11,108 nt of DNA from assembly GCA_029976905.1 (NCBI GenBank), contig JAPOLW010000078.1:1-11108 (forward strand), given 5' to 3'. Source of the DNA: a bacterium. Its GTDB lineage: Bacteria > Desulfobacterota > Binatia > UBA12015. Position numbers and translations under genes: made by a program. The notes beneath the pieces were generated by a model, which worked only from the letters and a program-made list of their open reading frames with translations, had not been told where the DNA came from and searched no databases. Below are positions 1 to 6,115 of this stretch, piece after piece. The first letter of the stretch is position 1; each line of letters starts with the position of its first letter.

Positions 1-1015
1 CTGCGGTTCGCCCCCGGATCTCGAGCGACCGATAGCTTCCCGCCACCACGCCCGCCGCAGCACGAGGCCTGCCCAGGGTTTGCGCGACGTCGAGAGGGGC
101 CGTTCGCTCCCGGGAGCACCCGATCCCATTCAGACGATCGCGGTAGGCGAGCAGACCGGCCCGACCATCGACCGTGCGAAAGGTCACCACCGCTTCCGGC
201 GGCACGGCCCCCTGGATCGGCACGAAGAAGAATCGCCGTTCCTCCGGCTCCGCGAGGCGGAACGGGGTCGGCCAATGGAGTTGGACACCCGCGAGGACCC
301 CGCTGCCCGGCGACCGCGCAGCGTCGGCCTCGAGAGATTGCAGCAACGAGGCAAGGCGCGCCGTGTCGATGAAATCCGAATCCTGCCCGAACGACGCGAG
401 CCGTGGGGTGACCAGCGCCCCGGGGGCGATCCCGTCCGCAGCGCCGGGCACCGCCCGCGCACGCAGGGCGGCGCGCTCCGACGCGGAGATGCCTTCGACG
501 ACCAGCGCCCAGCGCCTCGCCGGCCGCAGGGCAACCAAAGGCCGCACCGAGAGCGTGTGGCGGTCGGGTCCGACCAGGACCGCCGCGGGAACCGCACCCG
601 CCGGCGCCAGCGCCGGACAGGGACCACCCTGCGAGGCAGCGCGAGCACTTGCCAGACGCAAGACGGCATCGACGACCTCGGTCGCAACGGTGCGAGCACT
701 CGCGCGCGTGAACCGATCGCCACGTGAGGTGGCATCGAGCAGAGGCCGGTCGAGTGCGCCGAGCACCCGCGCGCACCGGGCGAGCGCTTCCCCGTGGCAG
801 TCGACCAGCGCCCCTTCCAGGTCTTCGCAGGCGGTAAGGTTCGCGATGCGATCGGCCCCGAGCCCCAGTGCGGGCCCCTTCGTGCGCACCGAATCGACGG
901 CCTCTGCGACCCGCGCAGCGAGCGCCGCCGTGGAATCCTGGGGGGGCGGGTCCTGACCCGCCGTGGCCGGGCTCGCGAGCAGCAGCATCATCGCGAGCGC
1001 GCCGGGTCGGGACAT
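1..1015 (-). CDS. Secreted protein, possible lipase-like N-terminal domain (3' end off window)
   Basis: The frame is open from an ATG at 1015 to the left edge (338 codons seen), with strong G/C bias at third codon positions and no stop, so the C-terminus lies outside the window. Residues 1-19 look like a Sec signal peptide (hydrophobic MMLLLAS core, cleavage after ATA), so the product is probably exported. Residues about 145-175 (VLVGPDRHTLSVRPLVALRP, then RRWALVV) and about 275-332 (VVTFRTVDG, AYRDRL, then GVVAGSYRSLEIRGR) resemble the N-terminal domain that precedes an alpha/beta-hydrolase domain in bacterial lipase-like exported proteins. That match is from memory of the pattern and is weak. 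No GxSxG catalytic motif is visible and would be expected beyond the left edge. The ribosome binding site is poor. The gene is transcribed away from the gene at 1642. A generic exported hypothetical protein is the alternative. Confidence 0.7.
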   Translation of the reverse strand, partial: MSRPGALAMMLLLASPATAGQDPPPQDSTAALAARVAEAVDSVRTKGPALGLGADRIANLTACEDLEGALVDCHGEALARCARVLGALDRPLLDATSRGDRFTRASARTVATEVVDAVLRLASARAASQGGPCPALAPAGAVPAAVLVGPDRHTLSVRPLVALRPARRWALVVEGISASERAALRARAVPGAADGIAPGALVTPRLASFGQDSDFIDTARLASLLQSLEADAARSPGSGVLAGVQLHWPTPFRLAEPEERRFFFVPIQGAVPPEAVVTFRTVDGRAGLLAYRDRLNGIGCSRERTAPLDVAQTLGRPRAAAGVVAGSYRSLEIRGRTA

Positions 1016-1225
1016 CGGTTCGAACCTACGTCCGGGCCACCCAGGTTGGCAAATCGAGAGCCCGTCGCGCCCGCGCAAGCGACGCGCAGGTCGGTCGGCC
1101 GCCTGGGAAGCCGGGGGACCTCTGCTTGGCTGGGTTCGAGGTCTCGCGGCCAGCACCTTCCTTCCCAGATCTACGAAGGAAAGGCGCCAACGCGTCCCGG
1201 GCGTGCGAATCTGGGAACCTGCGTC

Positions 1226-1297
1226 CCACTGGGTGAAACAAGGAATACCCATTTCCGCGGGATGGGAGCGAAGGCCAGTGGCATGGATCCTGCTCCC
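1226..1297. other. Cluster of nested and alternative inverted repeats (possible structured RNA or operator)
   Basis: CCACTGG at 1226-1232 pairs perfectly with CCAGTGG at 1275-1281. Between them CCCAT at 1248-1252 pairs with ATGGG at 1262-1266, giving a two-tier stem. A competing pair, GGGAGC at 1264-1269 with GCTCCC at 1292-1297, would disrupt both. The pairings are read directly from the bases. A regulatory role is inference, and in G+C-rich DNA such pairings can arise by chance. I do not recognise a riboswitch family on either strand. Confidence 0.25.
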
Positions 1298-1411
1298 CTC
1301 CTGAGGCATACATGCTCGCGGAAGCGGGATTCCCCTCTCGCGGGCCGAAAACCGCCCGAGGCGCCAAATAGAGTAGAAGTCCGGACGCACGCTGTGATAC
1401 TGGTAGTTCCT

Positions 1412-1453
1412 GAGAAACTGCCGTCTTGTCCCGAATCCGATGTTTCTCGGGAC
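1412..1453. other. Two overlapping, mutually exclusive inverted repeats
   Basis: GAGAAAC at 1412-1418 pairs perfectly with GTTTCTC at 1442-1448. GTCCCGA at 1428-1434 pairs perfectly with TCGGGAC at 1447-1453. The two right arms share bases 1447-1448, so in RNA the full stems exclude each other. They lie 190-230 bases upstream of the secreted-protein gene at 1642 and could be part of its leader or a protein-binding site. No U-run follows, so this is not an intrinsic terminator. Confidence 0.25.
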
Positions 1454-1630
1454 GCCGGTGGGACGAACCAGGAACGGAGTTACCCCTGGGAAAACCCTAG
1501 TTTTGAAATCGAGAAAACCCGAGCAAGCCTGAAAACACCGTTCGACCCGCGATCGAAAACTGATGACCCCAACAGACGTCACGGTCCAGATACAACGACG
1601 TCGAGAACCTGAGCCCCAACCAAGGACCAA

Positions 1631-1635
1631 AGGAG
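1631..1635 (+). promoter_or_regulatory. Ribosome binding site AGGAG
   Basis: AGGAG lies six bases before the ATG at 1642. It is the best Shine-Dalgarno match in the window and fixes the start of the cysteine-rich secreted protein. Confidence 0.75.
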
Positions 1636-1641
1636 AACACG

Positions 1642-2901
1642 ATGGACCGGAAGCAAGTTTGGAAACATGGCCTGGTGATTGCCCTGGGCGTTGCCGGCCT
1701 GGGACTCGCCGCCGCACCGGCGCAAGCGCAACCCGTCGGTTGCAGCGCCGCTACGAACAACACCCCGGTCTACTGCGGTGACGATACCGACGTCGGCTGG
1801 GGTACGTCGACCTGCAATCCGAACGACATCCAATGGGGCGACCCGTCGGTGCCGACCACCGCCGACACCGTGACGATCACCATCGAGGTCGCAAATGCGT
1901 CCCTCTTCAGCTGGCCCGGCCCGCCCGCACCGCCGCCGAACGCTCCGCCCGAGGGGCAGCTGACGGCCGGCTCGACGATCAAGGTCTTCTACGCGTGCGC
2001 GTTCCCAGGCTCCCCCGCCTGCCTGGCCGGCTCGGAGTATGCGAACTGGCTGATCTTCGATTCGGTGGCCAACAATCATCCCAATGTCTCCTTCGCGGAC
2101 GATGGCAACGGCTATTCGGGCACCCTCACCATCAACAACAACATCCCGTTCGCGCAGGGCGACCCCGCCCCACTCAAGCTCATCCGCCTGAACCTCACCG
2201 CCGGAAACGCGACCACGGCAACGCCTGCCGGGCCGGTCGTCCCCGGTTCCATCATCCAGGCCCTATCGGGACAAGGGGCGAACGACACGAGTGAATCGAT
2301 GTTCCAGCTCACCGACTCCGCGTGCCCGATTCCTGGGCTCACCGGTGGCGGCCAGGGCACGACGAACGGCCAGTTCGCAGCCCCTCCTCCGGGAACGGAC
2401 GACTGCATCGACATCGCCGCGCACCGCAACAAGCAGGTCATCCTGGGTACGTTGCCCCTGCCCGGCCCGCAGGTCGGACGCGGCCGCGTCGCCATCGAGA
2501 CCGGCGACAATGCGACGCCCTTCGATCGTGAGTGCAGCGACGGCTGGCAGATCTGTTACGACAATTCGGTCGGCGGTCTGTGGTGCAGCACCCCGGCCGT
2601 GGTCCTCTCGAGCTCCAAGGCCGACCCGCGCTGTATGGTGCACAAAAGCAATAGCCCGAGCGATGAACTCAAGTTCATGCGCGTCTGCAAGAAGAGCAAG
2701 GTCCCCGGTGACTTCAACGTCAACTGGAAGGTCGAGGGCACCATCCAGCCCATCCTGCAGGATGCGGTCATGGACATCGTGATCCGGGCCTGCGGAACCG
2801 ACTACCGCGGACCGCAGCCGCCCAAGCACCCCGACGATCCCACCTGGCGGATCAAGCCGGGCCGCTGGCAGCTGCCGTTCTCGGCCTGGTCGGCTCCTTA
2901 G
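1642..2901 (+). CDS. Cysteine-rich secreted protein of unknown family
   Basis: The product has 419 residues. The start is fixed by a strong AGGAG. Residues 1-29 form a clear Sec signal peptide (Lys/Arg near the start, LVIALGVAGLGLAAA core, cleavage after AQA), so the mature protein is exported. The mature part has 13 cysteines, at about 34, 45, 58, 119, 127, 228, 255, 298, 305, 315, 331, 349 and 384, which suggests disulfides, although the odd number leaves one unpaired. A Pro-rich stretch (about 92-105) follows a predicted beta-rich segment (DTVTITIEVANASLFSW). Gly/Asn/Thr-rich sequence in the middle suggests extracellular beta structure. There are no PbH1-type repeats, no second membrane segment, no LPxTG and no lipobox. 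I do not recognise the family and assign no function. It stands alone on the plus strand and is followed at once by a strong terminator, so it is probably a single-gene transcript. Confidence 0.85.
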   Translation: MDRKQVWKHGLVIALGVAGLGLAAAPAQAQPVGCSAATNNTPVYCGDDTDVGWGTSTCNPNDIQWGDPSVPTTADTVTITIEVANASLFSWPGPPAPPPNAPPEGQLTAGSTIKVFYACAFPGSPACLAGSEYANWLIFDSVANNHPNVSFADDGNGYSGTLTINNNIPFAQGDPAPLKLIRLNLTAGNATTATPAGPVVPGSIIQALSGQGANDTSESMFQLTDSACPIPGLTGGGQGTTNGQFAAPPPGTDDCIDIAAHRNKQVILGTLPLPGPQVGRGRVAIETGDNATPFDRECSDGWQICYDNSVGGLWCSTPAVVLSSSKADPRCMVHKSNSPSDELKFMRVCKKSKVPGDFNVNWKVEGTIQPILQDAVMDIVIRACGTDYRGPQPPKHPDDPTWRIKPGRWQLPFSAWSAP

Positions 2902-2928
2902 ACCGAACGACCTGAGATCGTTTCCCCC

Positions 2929-2964
2929 AAAAGGGGGGTCGGGCATGGCCCGGCCCCCCTTTTT
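2929..2964. terminator. Bidirectional intrinsic terminator
   Basis: AAAAGGGGGGTCGGGC (2929-2944) pairs with GCCCGGCCCCCCTTTT (2948-2963) around an ATG triplet. The stem is 16 pairs long with one G-U type wobble (T2939 opposite G). Five Ts follow on the plus strand (2960-2964), and the four As on the left give a T run on the minus strand. It lies 28 bases after the stop of the plus-strand gene and downstream of the minus-strand DUF218 gene, so one hairpin can serve both converging transcripts. Confidence 0.9.
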
Positions 2965-3062
2965 CGTGCCGGAGGGAGCCCCGCGAGACCCACGGCCCAC
3001 GGCCAGGCCAACGCGGTTTGCGACCAAAGGCGACCCGGGGGCGTTCGACCCGCGCACCGGCC

Positions 3063-3182
3063 GCTCCATCGTCCCCGCCTGGCTCTGCGGGCGCACGGTT
3101 CCCCGAAACGGCGTCGGCCTTTGTTCACCGGCTTTTGTTCACCCGCGGCTCCATCGTCCCCGCCTAGATCTGCGGGCGCACG
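3063..3182. repeat. Direct repeat, two 35-base copies, second overlapping the end of the DUF218 gene
   Basis: Copies lie at 3063-3097 and 3148-3182, offset by 85 bases, and are identical at 33 of 35 positions (differences within the five bases 3081-3085 versus 3166-3170). The right copy includes the stop codon and the last codons (VRPQI-stop) of the minus-strand DUF218 gene. In the left copy the base matching the stop is changed, giving CAG instead of TAG. The left copy therefore looks like a duplicated gene end. The rest of the spacer 2965-3163 shows no gene. Confidence 0.8.
3120..3146. repeat. Short tandem repeat, two 13-base units
   Basis: TTTGTTCACCGGC at 3120-3132 and TTTGTTCACCCGC at 3134-3146 match at 12 of 13 positions, with one base between them. 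They sit between the two 35-base copies, immediately before the right one. Similar bases (CGCACCGGC) also precede the left copy, so a longer degenerate unit is possible. Confidence 0.7.
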
Positions 3183-3823
3183 AGGGGAGCGAGCCCGCGC
3201 TCGACGCGGCCACGCGGGTCGATGCGGTGCAGCACACCGAGTACGAATTCGATGACCTGCTCGCGCGCGAGGTCGAGCCCCCCGGGCATCGAGGCGGCGA
3301 CCTGTTCCTCCAGATCGCGCGCACAGGCCCGGGGCGGCAGCGCGCGCACCAGCGCAGGCTCCACCGCGCGAACCTCGACGTCGCCGAGCACCTCGGCGAA
3401 CAGCCGTTGCGCACGGGCACGGTGGTAGGGATGTGTGACCACGGTCACGCCACCCAGCCCGTGGGCCCGCGCGAGAACGCGCACCGCCCGCGCCTCGAGC
3501 AGAGTGCAATTCGACCACGAGCGCGCCAGGATCCGCTCTGACGGCACCCCCAGTTCCGCGAGTCGTCGGGCGACCCGTTGGGCATCGGGCACCCCCCCGG
3601 GAGCATCCCGGGCCCCGACCGCCACGACGGGTTTCGGGGCGACCGCCGCATGCCACAACGCCGCCGCGACCGCGGTCCGGGCGAGCAGTTGAAGGCTCTC
3701 GCGGCGCCGTCCGCGCGCCTTGCCGAGAACCACGATCGCCGGACGCTCGCTCCCCCCCGTGACCGCGCCCCAGCACGGACCGCTTGCGCTCCCTCCCCGG
3801 GTCGGTGTCAGCGACGCCGCCAT
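3164..3823 (-). CDS. DUF218 (YdcF/SanA/ElyC-like) family protein
   Basis: The product has 219 residues and the DUF218 layout: strand AIVVLG (29-34), Arg-rich turn, strand PVVAVG (65-70), helix leading to ELGVPSERI (90-98), the signature RSWSNCTLLEA (101-111, usual form ExxSxNTxENA), and VTVVTHPYHRARAQRLF (126-142, usual form VTS.yHmpRA). The acidic residue normally before the Ser/Asn motif is Arg here, and Cys stands between Asn and Thr. The family is linked in other bacteria to envelope integrity and vancomycin sensitivity, but its biochemistry is poorly defined. There is no membrane segment before the domain, so unlike SanA/ElyC it looks soluble. The ATG at 3823 lies 13 bases before the stop codon of the DUF2889 gene, overlapping it by 16 bases in all. 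It has no clear ribosome binding site, so translational coupling is likely. Its 3' end lies in a direct repeat. A convergent terminator lies about 200 bases beyond. Confidence 0.85.
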   Translation of the reverse strand: MAASLTPTRGGSASGPCWGAVTGGSERPAIVVLGKARGRRRESLQLLARTAVAAALWHAAVAPKPVVAVGARDAPGGVPDAQRVARRLAELGVPSERILARSWSNCTLLEARAVRVLARAHGLGGVTVVTHPYHRARAQRLFAEVLGDVEVRAVEPALVRALPPRACARDLEEQVAASMPGGLDLAREQVIEFVLGVLHRIDPRGRVERGLAPLVRPQI

Positions 3824-4488
3824 TGCCCGGGGTCGCGTCCGAGCTTTTCGAGCCGTTGGGTCACCGGAATGGGCGGCGGCGGCATCTCGCCCCGGCGGAT
3901 CGTGGCGACGTGCTCTCCATCCTCCGCCCAGACGTGGCAGGTATTCAGGTTACCGGCGAACATCGCGCCGAAGGGATCGGTGCCGCCGGACGAGGACGCG
4001 TCGTCGGGTGCGGCGCCCTCCGCTCCCGCGACGGCCGCCGCAGGAGCGCGCCTGCGGCGTACGTTGACCGACCAGAGGCTCTGCACGACGGCCGGCGCCA
4101 TCGCCTGCAGGAGTGCGGTCGTATGCGTGCAGCCGCGCGGCCCGCCAAAGAGTTCGCGCACCTTGTGGGTGAACCCCCGCGCAATCGGGAGGCCCACCAG
4201 AGCGTCGTAGTGGTCGGCGATGTGCGGACAGCTCGCCGTCGGGTGGGTCTCGAAGACCACGTCCACCGCCGTGATCTTCAGGTCGCCGAGCGAAACCCGC
4301 AGCTCGACGTGCATCTCGTGGATGTCGAGGGTCTCGGGGTCCCCATCCACGTACAGGCCCGCCGGCTTGGTGTCGCGCACCGCGCCGCGAACGAGTAGCT
4401 CGCTCTCCGAGACCAGGTAGACGCGGGTCTCGTAGGCGCGGGTATGGATCCGTTCGAGGTCTTCGTCGGGCGGCAATAGGTCGGCCAT
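3808..4488 (-). CDS. DUF2889 family protein
   Basis: The product has 226 residues and the features of DUF2889: an opening RIHTR (13-17), a middle LDIHEMHVELRV (54-65) followed by a strand, a conserved TASCPHI with Cys87, then LVGLPIARGF (97-106) and the RGCTHTTALLQAM block (118-130, usual form GCtHL.ell). The conserved His, Cys and Cys-Thr-His residues suggest metal or ligand binding, but the family has no established reaction. An Ala/Ser/Asp-rich linker (about 147-170) leads to GNLNTCHVWAEDG (179-191) near the C-terminus, a typical closing motif. It appears cytoplasmic, with no signal peptide or membrane segment. The first ATG of the frame, at 4488, starts close to the family's usual N-terminus. 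The Shine-Dalgarno is weak. It lies 55 bases downstream of the beta-helix gene and overlaps the DUF218 gene, so it is probably the first member of a two-gene coupled pair. Confidence 0.85.
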   Translation of the reverse strand: MADLLPPDEDLERIHTRAYETRVYLVSESELLVRGAVRDTKPAGLYVDGDPETLDIHEMHVELRVSLGDLKITAVDVVFETHPTASCPHIADHYDALVGLPIARGFTHKVRELFGGPRGCTHTTALLQAMAPAVVQSLWSVNVRRRRAPAAAVAGAEGAAPDDASSSGGTDPFGAMFAGNLNTCHVWAEDGEHVATIRRGEMPPPPIPVTQRLEKLGRDPGQWRRR

Positions 4489-4543
4489 GAGGATTTGCTA
4501 GCCGCCCGCGGCGTGTGGTTCCAGACCCGCGGCACCCCGACGC

Positions 4544-5953
4544 CTAGCGGATGCTCCAGCCGTTGTTCCGGGGGGTCCACTGCTGCGACGCGAATCCCTC
4601 GTCGTCGCCGATGCGCCATTCCATGGTCAACCCGCCCTCGTCCGCCGCATCGAGATTGGTCTTCGCACGCAGGCCGACGGACCAGCCGAGCACGGGGTGG
4701 CGCACGAGCTTGAGCTTCTTGATGCCGCCGACGGCGGCGCCTTTGCGCGGCCTGTACTGGTACCGGGCCGAATTCTTCTTCTCGATCAGGCCGGCCGGCA
4801 GCAGCACCCGGTACACGACGCTGTCGTCGTCGCTGAGAGTCAGCTCGAACTCTTCGGTATCCGGGTCGATCAACACCTCGCCGGGGATGGTCAGGTCCAG
4901 GCTGAGGACGTCCGCGTCGTCACCGACCGGCCTCGACTTGCGGATGCGCCCCTTGCGCACGCGGCCGTTCGCCCCTCCTCCGTTGCCTTCCGAGCCCGAT
5001 CCCGGCGACAGATCGATCACCGAGACGACATTGCCGTAGGGAACCAGGCCCCCGAAGGCCTTCTCTTCGACGTGGCGGCAATCGTCGACGACCACGTCCG
5101 TCGCCTGATTGCCATACGATCCGAGAAACTCGAAGCAGGTGCTCGCGTCGATCGACCCGCCCACGATCGTGTGGTTGCGCGGATGGAACCAGACACCCTC
5201 CTGCTCCTGGGCCTCGAAGACGTAGCCCCCGGCGAGCAGAACGTTCTCCTCGAAGTGGTTCTCGAAGGAGTCGCCGCGCACCAGGATCGGGCGGTCCTCT
5301 ACCCGGTTACGCCGCAGGATGTTTCCCCAGCTATTCTTGACGTAGATCCCCGCGGCCTTGGCGCTTCCCAGAACGTTGTCTTCCACGACGTTGCCGGTCG
5401 TCCCGAGAAGATAGACGTTCTCCGCGTCGTTGGCGTAGATCTGGTTGTTGCGCACAGCCGATCCCGTCGTGCCCGAGCCGAGGTGGATGCCCTCGTCCTC
5501 GTTGTCGCGCACCTCGTTGCCGTCGATCACCGTCCCCGACGCACCGCTGCCGACCCAGATGCCGTGACGGTTGGAGAAGACGACGTTCGTGCTCACCTCG
5601 GCCGACGTCGCTCCCTCCAGGCGAATCCCGTCACCAAAATTCCGCACCCGACAGTTGCGAACGACGGTGCCGTCCCCCTCGACCACGACGCCCGCAAACG
5701 TCGTATTGTCACCCGGGCCGCTGATCTGATGATCGGCGCAGTCGAGAATCCCGCCCTGCAGGACGAGCCCATTGCCATCGCACCCGTCGAGATGCCCGGA
5801 CAGCACGACCGAAGCAACCACCCGGTCGCCGCACTGGCAGGGGAGCGCGCCTCCACACTCCCCGGCGATGGCTGCTTTGCCGACGAGCGACGTGCACGCC
5901 AGGGCGAGGAGGAGTGCGACGCCGGGGCGGCGCAAGATCGTGCGTTTTCTCAT
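4544..5953 (-). CDS. Secreted right-handed parallel beta-helix (NosD-like PbH1 repeat) protein
   Basis: The product has 469 residues from the ATG at 5953, chosen because GAAGGA lies five bases upstream and a signal peptide follows at once (RKRTILRRP, then VALLLALACTSLVG, cleavage after AIA at about 30). A longer frame back to 6043 adds 30 residues that do not fit a signal peptide. Residues 31-80 form a Cys-containing cap (CGGALPCQCGDRVV, then GLVLQGGILDCADHQISG), typical of secreted beta-helix proteins. Residues about 85-300 carry PbH1-type rungs, each with a G-I-x-V/L and an N-x-V/I element, for example NVVFSNRHGIWVGSG, NEVRDNEDEGIHLGSG, NQIYANDAENVYLLG and NVLGSAKAAGIYVKNS. A Gly/Ser/Asn linker (315-330) leads to a charged C-terminal domain (331-469). 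PbH1 folds bind or cleave polysaccharides or act as surface scaffolds. No catalytic residues can be named. Neighbouring glycosyltransferase genes fit a surface-glycan setting. Confidence 0.85.
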   Translation of the reverse strand: MRKRTILRRPGVALLLALACTSLVGKAAIAGECGGALPCQCGDRVVASVVLSGHLDGCDGNGLVLQGGILDCADHQISGPGDNTTFAGVVVEGDGTVVRNCRVRNFGDGIRLEGATSAEVSTNVVFSNRHGIWVGSGASGTVIDGNEVRDNEDEGIHLGSGTTGSAVRNNQIYANDAENVYLLGTTGNVVEDNVLGSAKAAGIYVKNSWGNILRRNRVEDRPILVRGDSFENHFEENVLLAGGYVFEAQEQEGVWFHPRNHTIVGGSIDASTCFEFLGSYGNQATDVVVDDCRHVEEKAFGGLVPYGNVVSVIDLSPGSGSEGNGGGANGRVRKGRIRKSRPVGDDADVLSLDLTIPGEVLIDPDTEEFELTLSDDDSVVYRVLLPAGLIEKKNSARYQYRPRKGAAVGGIKKLKLVRHPVLGWSVGLRAKTNLDAADEGGLTMEWRIGDDEGFASQQWTPRNNGWSIR

Positions 5954-5958
5954 GGGGG

Positions 5959-5964
5959 TCCTTC
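5959..5964 (-). promoter_or_regulatory. Ribosome binding site GAAGGA for the beta-helix gene
   Basis: On the minus strand GAAGGA ends five bases before the ATG at 5953. This site decides the start against the in-frame upstream ATG at 6043. Confidence 0.65.
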
Positions 5965-6115
5965 GGGCAGGCGACCCAGGGTCGAGACCGGGGCGAGCGG
6001 GCGCCAGCGGCTCGATCATCCCGCACCGCATGGCTGGGCACAAGGCGAAAACTCGCCCGGACCCGATGCGGAAGCCGCCTCGCCCGCTCCGCCCGGGGGC
6101 CGCGGGGGACCCTTC

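Larger units (their letters stand above)
1016..1641. other. Divergent intergenic region, 626 bases, no gene recognised
   Basis: This spacer separates two genes transcribed outward and should hold promoters for both. No reading frame here has a believable protein. Frames crossing it on either strand give low-complexity Arg/Pro/Gly-rich products. From about 1230 to 1641 it is visibly richer in A and T than the flanking genes, as expected of a promoter or leader region for the plus-strand gene. A TTGAAA hexamer at 1503-1508 resembles a -35 element but has no good -10 at the right distance. A TGTGATACT at about 1394-1402 is a weak extended -10. Inverted repeats include a 10-base palindrome GGTTCGAACC at 1017-1026 just upstream of the minus-strand ATG, CCTTCCTTC/GAAGGAAAGG at 1156-1184 (one bulge), and the groups listed separately. 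The 9-mer AGGCGCCAA occurs at 1182-1190 and 1359-1367. Confidence 0.6.

Noticed and set aside
1017..1026. GGTTCGAACC, similar to a tRNA T-loop
   Set aside because: There is no acceptor stem, anticodon arm or D-arm around it. It is just a 10-base palindrome.
1200..1367. Cobalamin-riboswitch-like words on the minus strand (GGGAAT and GCCACTGG)
   Set aside because: The required core with CCCGCAACTGT and the other conserved boxes are absent and the spacing is wrong, so the two words are coincidence.
794..1612. A 272-codon plus-strand frame crossing the divergent spacer
   Set aside because: It overlaps the signal-peptide end of the minus-strand gene, shows no third-position bias in the spacer, and gives no recognisable protein.
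3063..3182. CRISPR array
   Set aside because: There are only two imperfect copies, one of them inside a gene end, with no regular spacers and no cas gene.
2898..3776. A 292-codon minus-strand frame overlapping the DUF218 gene and the terminator
   Set aside because: Its product is Arg/Gly-rich, it runs through a strong terminator, and the DUF218 signature is in a different frame.
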